A stretch of DNA of 7,710 nucleotides, taken from assembly GCA_934454745.1 (NCBI GenBank), contig CAKSGP010000057.1:1-7710 (forward strand), in the 5' to 3' direction. This DNA comes from an uncultured Clostridia bacterium (GTDB taxonomy: Bacteria; Bacillota; Clostridia; UBA1381). This document shows, piece after piece, positions 1-6,237 of this stretch. Under the pieces are notes generated by a model, which was not told the origin of the DNA, did no database searches, and worked only from the letters and a program-made list of their open reading frames with translations. How positions within the stretch are numbered: the stretch's first letter is position 1; each line of letters begins with the position of its first letter. A program made the position numbers and the translations under genes.

Positions 1-718
1 TCGCCTTAACGCCCACCATCATAAGCTGTGACGGGTCGCTGTTATATACGTACCAATCAAAATCGTAGTCGCTCTTGTCAATTCTTTGAGGCTTTCCGAA
101 AGCATCAATAACACTTTCACTGTTAGCACCTATCTTGACCTTATTATCGCCTACTGTAAATGAAACGTCCTGAACAAACATATCATAGATTACGTCTACA
201 AGCGTCTGACAGCTCTCCCAGGTTATAAGCTTATCAGGCTCAGTGTCAAAGGGTTTGTCAACTACGCCGTGCTTTAACATAAAGGCAAAAGCCGCCCGGT
301 TTTCCTCACGAACTAACCCATTGTCATAGCAGGTGTTCATTATTTCGTCTATTTCCTCTGATGTGAGTGCGTAGGAATAATCGTAACTTATTATGGTTTT
401 ATATAGGATTGTAAGTGCATCCTGCTTGCGGATTGCAATAGCATCTGATACATTAGATATTTCGTCTGCATTCTTAAATCCGAGCATCACCGCTTTTCCA
501 AGGGTTTTATCACCGCAGTCGTTAATCAATGAATTGGGTACACTGACCTCTTGTGATGAAAGCTTTTCGTACAGTGCAACTGCCTGTTTAAGCATATCCT
601 TTTCCGAAACGTTGCCATCATCTGCTGATGCTGTGGTTGTAACAGAAACAAAGCCTGTTGCAAGTGCAGCAGTAATCATTGCTAATTGCAGTTTTGACAG
701 CTTATTGTTATCAGTCAA
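1..718 (-). CDS. Secreted protein with SLH-like region and CAP-associated N-terminal domain (3' part outside window)
   Basis: I read this frame by translating the minus strand; it runs 239 codons and leaves the window still open. It starts with TTG (716-718): an in-frame TGA lies three codons upstream, and AAAGGA sits about 10 bases before the TTG. Residues 1-32 look like a signal peptide (Lys6, Lys9, a hydrophobic stretch at 11-27, then ASA before DDG), so the protein is probably exported. Residues 40-185 are helical and resemble degenerate SLH modules, which in this family anchor proteins to the cell wall; I would not count individual repeats. From about 192 the pattern IGANSESVIDAFGKP, then DFDWYVYNSD and MMVGVK, matches the CAP-associated N-terminal domain that often precedes a CAP/SCP domain. 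The substrate and function are unknown. It is divergent from prfA with its own promoter. Confidence 0.75.
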   Translation of the reverse strand, partial: MTDNNKLSKLQLAMITAALATGFVSVTTTASADDGNVSEKDMLKQAVALYEKLSSQEVSVPNSLINDCGDKTLGKAVMLGFKNADEISNVSDAIAIRKQDALTILYKTIISYDYSYALTSEEIDEIMNTCYDNGLVREENRAAFAFMLKHGVVDKPFDTEPDKLITWESCQTLVDVIYDMFVQDVSFTVGDNKVKIGANSESVIDAFGKPQRIDKSDYDFDWYVYNSDPSQLMMVGVKA

Positions 719-768
719 GTCACTTCAGTCCTTTCTTATGCTAATATAATCTAAAAATCAACGATTTT

Positions 769-797
769 ATTATAACAGAAAAAATAGGTATTGTCTA
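769..797 (-). promoter_or_regulatory. Housekeeping-type promoter of the secreted-protein gene
   Basis: On the minus strand, TAGACA (797-792) is followed after 17 bases by a perfect TATAAT (774-769). TG stands one base before the hexamer, giving an extended -10. Transcription would begin near 762, leaving a leader of about 44 bases before the TTG start. Confidence 0.7.
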
Positions 798-849
798 TAT
801 ATTTTTCATTAATTTTTTGTGAACTGTCAAGAAATTGTAAAAATTCCTG

Positions 850-863
850 TGTCAATCTTGACA
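850..863. repeat. 14-bp palindrome overlapping the prfA -35 box
   Basis: TGTCAA (850-855) and TTGACA (858-863) form a perfect inverted repeat around TC. A third TGTCAAG lies at 825-831, 25 bases upstream in the same orientation as the left half. The arrangement could be an operator, but one arm is simply the consensus -35, so chance is a fair alternative. Confidence 0.4.
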
Positions 864-886
864 TTTGCACAAAAATGGAGTAAAAT
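858..886 (+). promoter_or_regulatory. Housekeeping promoter of the prfA-DUF1294-eutS-eutP operon
   Basis: A consensus TTGACA (858-863), a 17-base spacer and TAAAAT (881-886) predict a start near 893 and a leader of about 30 bases. The -35 box is the right half of a perfect palindrome, TGTCAA-TC-TTGACA (850-863). No other convincing promoter was found before eutP, so this probably drives all four genes. Confidence 0.75.
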
Positions 887-924
887 TATACTGTATATAA
901 CTTTTGAAAGGCTGGTAGACATTG

Positions 925-1995
925 ATGTTAGAAAAGCTCGAAGCACTAAATGAACGGTTTTTGACCGTTTCGGAGCTTATATCCGACAGTAAGGTTATTG
1001 CCGACCGTGACAGATGGCGGGATTTATGCCGTGAGCATAGCGAGCTGTCCCCTATAATTGACGAATATAACAAATATAAAGAGTACCTTAACACCATTGA
1101 TGAGGATAAAGCCTTAATAGAGCTTGAGGAGGATAAAGAGCTTCTTGAAATGCTTAGGGCAGATCTGCAAGAGGCTGAGGAGAACGCCAAAAAAAGCGAG
1201 GAGGAAATAAAAATCCTTCTTATCCCCAAGGACCCTAATGATGAAAAGAATGTTATTATGGAAATCCGCGGCGGTACAGGCGGTGAGGAGGCTGCACTTT
1301 TTGCAGGAACCTTGATGCGTATGTATTCAATGTATGCTGACTCTCAGGGCTGGAAGCTTGAAATTCTAAGCTCAAATGCCACGGAGCTTGGAGGGTATAA
1401 AGAGATATCCTTTTTGATAGAGGGTAAGGGTGCATATTCAAGGCTGAAATACGAAAGCGGTGTCCACCGTGTCCAGCGAGTGCCTGAAACGGAATCAGGA
1501 GGCAGAATACACACCTCTGCCGTGACTGTTGCAGTACTTCCCGAGGTTGAGGAGGTTGAGTTTGAGATCAACCGCAACGACTTAAGAATAGACGTGTTCC
1601 GTGCAGGCGGTCCCGGAGGTCAGTGCGTAAACACTACTGATTCTGCGGTGCGTATAACCCATATCCCCACAGGTATTGTAGTATCCTGTCAGGACGAAAA
1701 ATCACAGCTTCAGACTAAAGAAAAGGCTATGAAAATTCTCAGGTCAAGAATATATGAGGTAATGGAGGAGGAGCGAAACCGTGAGATTGCAAACGAGCGT
1801 AGATCCCAGGTTGGCTCAGGCGACAGAAGTGAGCGTATAAGAACGTATAATTTCCCACAGAGCCGTATAACAGACCATAGAATTAATCTTACTATTTATA
1901 AGCTTGAACAGTTTTTAAACGGTGAGCTTGACGAGGTTATTGATGCCTTAATAACAAGCGACCGTGCATCAAAGCTGTCAATGGGCAAGGAATAA
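925..1995 (+). CDS. prfA: Peptide chain release factor 1
   Basis: Class I release factor that reads UAA and UAG in the ribosomal A site and triggers hydrolysis of peptidyl-tRNA. The 356-residue length fits the family. A helical domain 1 (about 1-105) is followed by the codon-recognition domain with the PxT tripeptide (PET, 187-189) that marks RF1; RF2 has SPF here. The catalytic GGQ is at 231-233, followed by CVNTTDSAVRITH. The Cys after GGQ is less usual, but the catalytic residues are intact. ATG at 925 gives the normal MLEKLEALNERF start. A TTG directly before it (922) would add one residue, and the weak site GAAAGG (906-911) cannot exclude it. It is the first gene of a four-gene operon, and the next gene starts 10 bases downstream. 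The glutamine methyltransferase gene prmC, a common neighbour of prfA, is not here. Confidence 0.97.
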   Translation: MLEKLEALNERFLTVSELISDSKVIADRDRWRDLCREHSELSPIIDEYNKYKEYLNTIDEDKALIELEEDKELLEMLRADLQEAEENAKKSEEEIKILLIPKDPNDEKNVIMEIRGGTGGEEAALFAGTLMRMYSMYADSQGWKLEILSSNATELGGYKEISFLIEGKGAYSRLKYESGVHRVQRVPETESGGRIHTSAVTVAVLPEVEEVEFEINRNDLRIDVFRAGGPGGQCVNTTDSAVRITHIPTGIVVSCQDEKSQLQTKEKAMKILRSRIYEVMEEERNREIANERRSQVGSGDRSERIRTYNFPQSRITDHRINLTIYKLEQFLNGELDEVIDALITSDRASKLSMGKE

Positions 1996-2004
1996 GGAAT
2001 TAGT

Positions 2005-2475
2005 ATGCAGGAGTTTGAAAACACTCCCGAAATGCTCGCATTAAAGGAAATACTTCGTGAGTTTTTCTTAGGGATTATTGATAACATAAAGGGCGCGTTT
2101 ATTGGATTTTATGAATGGGTATCGCAATTACAGCTTGGTCTACCGCCAATGCTGAAGTTTTTCGGCAATTCAACCATAAACACCATAATATTAATATGCT
2201 TTTTAGGGTATATAATACTTGCAAATGTGAGATCATACCGCCTTTTTGCAAAAGACAAGGAGTATGCACAAAAAGGCGAGGAGCGAATTCCTGAAAAACG
2301 GCTTTTGGCAAATATATGGTTCGGAGGTGCAATCGGTGCCATAATCGCAATGTATGCTCTCAGGCATAAGACACTCCACAGAGGCTTTGTTGTGTCTGCG
2401 TGGGTATGTATGTTTATATACCTAATAATATTTAGCGTAGGTTTCGGATTTTTATCGTTTTGGACATTTTTATAA
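2005..2475 (+). CDS. DUF1294 family membrane protein
   Basis: Small integral membrane protein of 156 residues with no known biochemical role. The family signature is clear: DKEYAQKGEERIPEKRLL (84-101), then FGGAIGAIIAMYALRHKT (106-123). Hydrophobic segments lie at about 58-75, 103-118 and 129-153, so three membrane spans are likely. The first about 50 residues (charged helix plus an amphipathic stretch) extend beyond the usual short DUF1294 core. ATG at 2005 has TAAGGA six bases upstream, overlapping the prfA stop, and the stop codon here overlaps the ribosome binding site of eutS. Tight spacing on both sides argues for cotranscription with prfA and eutS, but does not show a shared function. 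Confidence 0.85.
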   Translation: MQEFENTPEMLALKEILREFFLGIIDNIKGAFIGFYEWVSQLQLGLPPMLKFFGNSTINTIILICFLGYIILANVRSYRLFAKDKEYAQKGEERIPEKRLLANIWFGGAIGAIIAMYALRHKTLHRGFVVSAWVCMFIYLIIFSVGFGFLSFWTFL

Positions 2476-2489
2476 AGGAGAAAAGAAAA

Positions 2490-2870
2490 ATGGATTTTAA
2501 GGATTTAGTACAGGATAAGGAGGGTAAGCTTAGGATTATTCAGGAGCTTGTCCCGGGTAAGCAGATAACTCTTTTACACGTTATTGCAAGTCCCGATCCA
2601 ATAATGTATCAAAAGCTCGGTCTTAACCCTGAACTTGACTTTTCAGGCAGTGCAATCGGCATATTGACAGTTAGTCCTGCCGAAACCGCAATAATTGCGG
2701 CAGACATTGCAACAAAATCGGGAAATATAGATTTGAGCTTTGTTGACCGTTTCTCAGGCACGCTTATAATAACAGGACTTATCTCTGATGTAGAGTCAGC
2801 ATTAAAGGCAATCAGCGACTATGCAAGGGAAAGACTTGGATTTACAGTCTGTGAGCTGTCAAGAACGTGA
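2490..2870 (+). CDS. eutS: EutS/PduU-type bacterial microcompartment shell protein
   Basis: Circularly permuted single-BMC-domain shell protein, expected to form hexamers in the shell of an ethanolamine- or propanediol-type microcompartment. Its 126 residues follow the EutS pattern closely: RIIQELVPGKQITLLHVIA (15-33), AIGILTVSPAETAIIAADIA (55-74), then FVDRFSGTLIITG (84-96) and a C-terminal FTVCELSRT. The first 14 residues are a short extension relative to enteric EutS. ATG at 2490 has AAAGGAG (2474-2480) nine bases upstream; a TTG at 2460 in the same frame lacks such a site and lies inside the previous gene. It overlaps eutP by four bases. No enzyme or other shell gene of a microcompartment is in the window, so the cargo and other shell components must come from elsewhere. 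Confidence 0.92.
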   Translation: MDFKDLVQDKEGKLRIIQELVPGKQITLLHVIASPDPIMYQKLGLNPELDFSGSAIGILTVSPAETAIIAADIATKSGNIDLSFVDRFSGTLIITGLISDVESALKAISDYARERLGFTVCELSRT

Positions 2871-3292
2871 AAAAGATAATACTTATAGGTCGGAGCGAAG
2901 CAGGAAAAACCACGCTCACCCAGGCTCTTAAGGGTGAGGAAATCAAGTATCACAAAACCCAGTACGTAAACCGCTTTGACGTGATAATCGATACCCCGGG
3001 GGAGTATGTACAGGCAAAAAATCTCGGTAATGCCCTTGCAATGTATTCCTTTGAGGCAGATGTGGTGGGATTATTAATATCCGCCCGTGAGCCATATTCA
3101 CTATTTCCCCCTGCAGTAACCCCTGTGTGCAACCGTGAGGTTATCGGGATTATAACCCAGATAAACAGCGAGGACGCAGATGTGCCTCAGGCAAGGCGAT
3201 GGCTTGAGCTTGCAGGCTGCCGTACAATTTTTGAGGTGGACAGCAAGACAGGCGAGGGTATAGATGAGATTTGCGAATATTTAAAACAATGA
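2867..3292 (+). CDS. eutP: EutP/PduV-family small GTPase-like protein
   Basis: P-loop NTPase of the EutP/PduV family, associated with microcompartment operons; PduV is thought to help position the compartment, and EutP acetate kinase activity has been reported in some bacteria. It has 141 residues. The Walker A motif is GRSEAGKT (8-15), the G3-like motif is DTPG (42-45) and a G5-like SKTGEG is at 126-131. The position of the guanine-specificity motif reads TQIN (97-100) rather than [NT]KxD, so nucleotide specificity may differ. It starts with GTG at 2867, overlapping the eutS stop as GTGA, with no strong ribosome binding site of its own, so translational coupling to eutS is likely. It is the last gene before the terminator at 3294. 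Confidence 0.92.
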   Translation: MKKIILIGRSEAGKTTLTQALKGEEIKYHKTQYVNRFDVIIDTPGEYVQAKNLGNALAMYSFEADVVGLLISAREPYSLFPPAVTPVCNREVIGIITQINSEDADVPQARRWLELAGCRTIFEVDSKTGEGIDEICEYLKQ

Positions 3293-3293
3293 A

Positions 3294-3335
3294 AAAGAAG
3301 GAATTTTCAATTTTTCCGTTGAAAATTCCTTCTTT
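3294..3335. terminator. Bidirectional hairpin terminator between eutP and the PHP gene
   Basis: A perfect 17-bp inverted repeat, AAAGAAGGAATTTTCAA (3294-3310) and its complement (3319-3335), encloses an 8-base loop. It lies between two convergent genes. Reading minus, the stem runs into CTTTTTC, a reasonable U-tract. Reading plus, the arm ends in CTTT and a weaker T-rich stretch follows. Confidence 0.85.
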
Positions 3336-3352
3336 GTGTTCTGCATCTATTT

Positions 3353-4066
3353 TTATACACTCTCCGAATAGCCGTAGGGAACTATAATATTTCCGCTCAT
3401 TTCAAATAAATAATCCCGTGATTTTAAAGTTTCCGCCAACTCAAATGAGCTTGTCATAGGCTTTTTTGTGAGCATCGCAATCATTCCCTCGTGATGATTG
3501 TGGTGGCAGTCCGTTCCGCAGGTTATAATGAGGTTATGCTCCCTTGCAAGCTTTGCTGATTGACCTACACGTGAATTATGGTTTGGGTGCATATTAAACG
3601 ATTCTATGCCGTCAAGAAGCTCAATGGGGGCAGGTGTGGAGCCGTTTCTTAGGGGGTGAGCCTGAATAATCAGGCGTGAATCCTTCCTGAACCATTTAGA
3701 AAACTCACTGATATTGCTATTGAGCATATTGTATGCTTCATATAAAAAATCCTCATCAATCCCAAACAGGAGATAATCGTTTGTATTCTCGGGAAAACGT
3801 ATTTCACAGCCTAATATTACGTTTATACCGTACTTTTCCCCATATTCTTGTGCAATGTGATAGTCACGCAGATATGCTTTTAGTGCCTTTTCCTTATCAC
3901 CGTAAAACCGCATTTGCGTAAGAAAATGATTTGAAAGCACAAGGCTTGTATAGCCAATCTCAGAATAGATACGCACAACGCTCTCGGGCGGCAGATCACC
4001 GCATGCACTGGCAGGATTTGAATGTGCGTGAAGCTCGGTTTTGTATTTGTAATCGGATAAGTTCAT
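3353..4066 (-). CDS. PHP-domain metal-dependent phosphoesterase
   Basis: Stand-alone PHP (polymerase and histidinol phosphatase) protein of 237 residues, predicted to be a cytoplasmic metal-dependent hydrolase of phosphoesters; the substrate cannot be told. The metal-binding signature is complete in order: HAHS (His13, His15), SNH (His47), GCE (Glu88), QAHP (His137) and GTDCH (Asp186, His188). Extra histidines in NMHPNHNSR (158-166) and HHNHHE (188-193) may add ligands. ATG at 4066 follows an in-frame TAA directly, so it is the earliest possible ATG. AGAGGAG lies 13 bases upstream, a long gap. It is monocistronic, with its own promoter and the shared terminator. It is divergent from the cotJ operon. 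Confidence 0.88.
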   Translation of the reverse strand: MNLSDYKYKTELHAHSNPASACGDLPPESVVRIYSEIGYTSLVLSNHFLTQMRFYGDKEKALKAYLRDYHIAQEYGEKYGINVILGCEIRFPENTNDYLLFGIDEDFLYEAYNMLNSNISEFSKWFRKDSRLIIQAHPLRNGSTPAPIELLDGIESFNMHPNHNSRVGQSAKLAREHNLIITCGTDCHHNHHEGMIAMLTKKPMTSSFELAETLKSRDYLFEMSGNIIVPYGYSESV

Positions 4067-4105
4067 TTATAATCAGTTGCTCCTCTCTTGGGTTATGTTA
4101 TCTAA

Positions 4106-4134
4106 ATTATATCACTCTTTCTTTGTCTTGTCTA
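4106..4134 (-). promoter_or_regulatory. Housekeeping-type promoter of the PHP gene
   Basis: On the minus strand, TAGACA (4134-4129), a 17-base spacer and TATAAT (4111-4106) are preceded by TG one base before the hexamer. The architecture matches the 769-797 promoter. It abuts the putative sporulation promoter of cotJA on the other strand. Confidence 0.7.
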
Positions 4135-4164
4135 TATCAAAATGTAAATTTGCGGCATAGTATA
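4132..4164 (+). promoter_or_regulatory. Putative mother-cell sporulation promoter of cotJABC
   Basis: GCATAGTATA (4155-4164) matches the -10 pattern GCATAnnnTA shared by sporulation sigma-E and sigma-K promoters. A start near 4171 would give a leader of about 21 bases. The best -35 candidate for sigma-E is CTATATC (4132-4138), but its spacing is about 17, longer than the usual 13-15. B. subtilis cotJABC is sigma-E dependent, so a sigma-E promoter is expected here. A housekeeping promoter fits this stretch poorly. Confidence 0.45.
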
Positions 4165-4191
4165 AAGTACAACAAGGAAAGGAGAAATTAT

Positions 4192-4407
4192 ATGGAACAA
4201 AATAATTGTTGTATGCACGATATGGCAGAATGTGAATATCCCAGATGCGGTTGTATCGGCTATGGATTTGTCCCTGTACAACGGCTCTCGTGCGTGTACG
4301 ATTGCGATTACGCAATCAAAAACGGTACAGTTTTCCCTGAACTCGATTTAGATATATGTGAATACGGAAAAGTGTGCAAGAAGTGGGGAGGTACAAACAA
4401 TGACTAA
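4192..4407 (+). CDS. cotJA: Spore coat-associated protein CotJA
   Basis: Small inner spore-coat protein made in the mother cell, first member of the cotJABC operon. It has 71 residues. The family signature is GYGFVPVQ (23-30) followed by AIKNGTVFPELDLDI (41-55). The N-terminal half is unusually rich in cysteine, and the whole chain has nine (6, 7, 14, 19, 21, 34, 38, 56, 62), suggesting disulfide cross-linking or metal binding in the coat. ATG at 4192 has AAGGAG (4179-4184) seven bases upstream. The same frame is open back to 3931, but that stretch lies antisense to the PHP gene and has no ribosome binding site. The last eight bases overlap cotJB. Confidence 0.88.
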   Translation: MEQNNCCMHDMAECEYPRCGCIGYGFVPVQRLSCVYDCDYAIKNGTVFPELDLDICEYGKVCKKWGGTNND

Positions 4408-4654
4408 ACAGGAAAAGCTGTATGAGATTCAGAAATGCAATTTCGCAGCCTACGATTTGCTTTTGTATCTTGATACTCACCCCGACGACAGAAAAGCCTT
4501 TGAAATGTTTCGTGAGCTTGTTGAAAAGCTGAAAAAGCTCAAGTATGAATATGAAAAGGAGCACGGCCCCCTTGAAGCGTTTAACAGCGCATTATTTTTC
4601 AAATTTAAATGGTTGGAATCCCCGTGGCCGTGGGAAAAGGAGGGAAATATATAA
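4400..4654 (+). CDS. cotJB: Spore coat protein CotJB
   Basis: Second gene of the cotJ operon, a small spore-coat protein of 84 residues. The recognisable features are LYLDTHPDDRKAFEMF (22-37), a charged helix (38-56), HGPL (55-58) and the family ending SPWPWEKEG (74-82). ATG at 4400 is served by GGAGGT (4387-4392), seven bases upstream, and overlaps the end of cotJA, a sign of coupling. The stop codon directly abuts the ATG of cotJC. The gene is complete and looks undamaged, so the coat operon has been broken only at its third gene. Confidence 0.92.
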   Translation: MTKQEKLYEIQKCNFAAYDLLLYLDTHPDDRKAFEMFRELVEKLKKLKYEYEKEHGPLEAFNSALFFKFKWLESPWPWEKEGNI

Positions 4655-4804
4655 ATGTTTTCTTATAACAAATTTCTTGAATTCCCGATAAATATTAAAA
4701 AGAAAAATACAAGGCTTGCAAATATCGTCGCCACCCAGTACGGTGGACCATACTCCAAAAGTTTGAGTAAATCATCTCCAAAAGACACATTTGAGTGTAT
4801 TTGA
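4655..4804 (+). pseudogene. cotJC: cotJC 5' fragment, interrupted after about 32 codons by a recombinase element
   Basis: CotJC is a manganese-catalase-like spore-coat protein, normally about 190 residues. The start is normal: ATG at 4655 next to the cotJB stop, AAGGAGG at 4637-4643, and a typical beginning with IKKKNTRLANIV and ATQYGGP. CotJC proteins normally continue from QYGGP with an acidic-Gly-Glu-Leu helix. Here the frame switches to an unrelated 17-residue tail (residues 33-49) and stops at 4804. All metal-binding residues of the catalase fold lie in the missing part. The foreign sequence begins at about 4742-4752, 20-30 bases from the stop codon of a serine recombinase gene on the other strand, with which the fused tail overlaps. 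Insertion at an attachment site is the simplest explanation. The 3' part is not in the window. Confidence 0.85.
4731..4795. other. Probable element-chromosome junction (attL-like)
   Basis: Similarity to cotJC ends within CGGTGGACCATA (4741-4752), which should hold the crossover. To its left is the cotJC half, with the small dyad CCACC (4731-4735) and GGTGG (4742-4746). To its right, CTCCAAAAG is followed by TTTGAG twice, first directly (4753-4767) and then after five bases (4776-4795). This is compatible with recombinase-binding elements in an attP half-site. The second copy lies inside the 3' end of the recombinase gene. The exact core cannot be fixed without the other junction. Confidence 0.55.
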
Positions 4805-6205
4805 GTCTTTTACTATTTCCTTGAAAATCCTTCTTGCCATCTTATTTTTTTCGATGTTATCTACCTCTGCATCCCGTAAAACCTCTGTCAGTCTGCGAAG
4901 CTCTTTTTTGTTTGTTCTAATTTGTTCTTTAGGTTTTTCTTCAATCCTTTTGAGCTGTTCTTTTAATTTAGCAATCCCGTCAAGAATAGCTTTTTTATTT
5001 TCTTTGTATTCTCCAAGGGTATCTATACCGTCCTCATAAGCCGATTTCACACGTTCCAAGCGGATTTTGAGCCTTTGGATTTGCGTAGAAATGATTTTGA
5101 TGCCACTCTCAGAATTTGCTTGATCCGCAGATTTTGGCTCTGCATATTCAAGCTCAACATTTGGAAGCTCCATTTCGGATAAGATATTAATAATAATTTC
5201 GGATAGCTTTTTAACGGAAATATACCCAACACCATCGCATATCCCTTTGCTTTTGTTTGAGCAACCGAAATATCCGCCTTGATTGGATAATACACCGCCG
5301 CATTTTTCGCATCTTATAAGTCCTGTCAGCCAATGGGATAAGTCCTTTCGATCAGGATTGTAATATCTTCTAAACCTTTCCTTTTGTTCCTTCATTTTTT
5401 CCTGGACCCTCTCCCAAGTTTGGGTATCAATTATGGGAGTGTGTCTGCCCTCACTTATAATCACAGTATCAGCTGTATAGTTTCTTGATAGCTTTCCATC
5501 AGGATTCCAACGGGTTTTGCCTATGTATATGGGATTATTAAGCCAATATTCAACTGTTCGGGTTTCGATTTGGTTTCCGCGATGGGTTTTTATTCCCATT
5601 GCATTTAAGGCTTTTGCAATAGATAAAAAGCCTTTACCGCTTGCATAATCACTATAAACTTTTCGTATAATTTCCGCTTCTTCAAAAATGATAACAAACT
5701 CGCCGTTTTCAACCTTATAACCAAACGTCGCAATCGAAAGAACACCGCCTCTTTTGGCTTTTTCCGTCATTCCACGTTTTACCTCCTCTGCAAGATTGAT
5801 GCTGTAAAATTCGTCCATTGCTTCAATAATAGCTTCTATGAGTATGGATAATTTATCATCTCCGATATCTTCACTTACTGATACAACGTCAATATTGTAT
5901 TCTTTTCTAAGCATTGATTTATATACAATGCTGTCCTCTCGGTTTCGTGCAAATCGGCTGAACTTCCAGACCAGGATAACATCAAAGGGCTTGGGTTTGC
6001 CCTTTGCAAGTCCTATCATTTCGTTAAAAGCAGGTCTGTTTTTTGTTTTTCTCCCGCTGATGCCTTCATCTGTAAATATAAATTCCTCTGGCAGTAGGAT
6101 TTGATTTCTTTCCGCATAGAGTCTTATTTTTTCTAACTGACTATCGGGACTGTATTCAAGCTGGTCATCAGTAGAAACACGTATGTAAGCCGCCGCTGTT
6201 TTCAT
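4772..6205 (-). CDS. Large serine recombinase (site-specific integrase/excisionase)
   Basis: Large serine recombinase of 477 residues, expected to integrate and excise a mobile or intervening element by cutting at a 2-bp core through a 5' phosphoserine link. The resolvase catalytic domain spans about 1-145: the nucleophile is Ser11 in YIRVSTDDQ, and Arg84 and Arg87 lie in FSRFARN. The recombinase domain (about 155-285) includes FGYKVENGEF and WLNNPIYIGKTRW. A zinc ribbon follows with Cys299, Cys302, Cys315 and Cys323, then a coiled-coil insertion (about 365-445). All key residues are present, so it is probably active. ATG at 6205 has AGGGGG about seven bases upstream. An ATG at 6238 overlaps the previous stop as TGATG and would add 11 residues, but lacks a ribosome binding site. 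The stop lies just inside the cotJC junction, consistent with an integrase next to its own att site. Confidence 0.93.
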   Translation of the reverse strand: MKTAAAYIRVSTDDQLEYSPDSQLEKIRLYAERNQILLPEEFIFTDEGISGRKTKNRPAFNEMIGLAKGKPKPFDVILVWKFSRFARNREDSIVYKSMLRKEYNIDVVSVSEDIGDDKLSILIEAIIEAMDEFYSINLAEEVKRGMTEKAKRGGVLSIATFGYKVENGEFVIIFEEAEIIRKVYSDYASGKGFLSIAKALNAMGIKTHRGNQIETRTVEYWLNNPIYIGKTRWNPDGKLSRNYTADTVIISEGRHTPIIDTQTWERVQEKMKEQKERFRRYYNPDRKDLSHWLTGLIRCEKCGGVLSNQGGYFGCSNKSKGICDGVGYISVKKLSEIIINILSEMELPNVELEYAEPKSADQANSESGIKIISTQIQRLKIRLERVKSAYEDGIDTLGEYKENKKAILDGIAKLKEQLKRIEEKPKEQIRTNKKELRRLTEVLRDAEVDNIEKNKMARRIFKEIVKDSNTLKCVFWR

Positions 6206-6237
6206 TAAATTTCCCCCTTCCCAAAAGAAAAACGGCA

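Noticed and set aside
393..749. Plus-strand open frame of 118 codons
   Set aside because: It lies antisense to the secreted-protein gene, whose minus-strand frame has a signal peptide, a promoter and a ribosome binding site. The plus frame shows none of these.
3931..4191. N-terminal extension of the cotJA frame by 87 codons
   Set aside because: It is antisense to the conserved start of the PHP gene, lacks a ribosome binding site, and CotJA proteins start near the ATG at 4192.
4731..4746. CCACC/GGTGG dyad as a terminator for the recombinase
   Set aside because: The stem is only five base pairs and no U-tract follows on either strand.
4791..5039. Plus-strand open frame of 82 codons
   Set aside because: It is the antisense shadow of the recombinase coiled-coil region, with hydrophobic Leu/Ser-rich composition typical of such shadows and no ribosome binding site.
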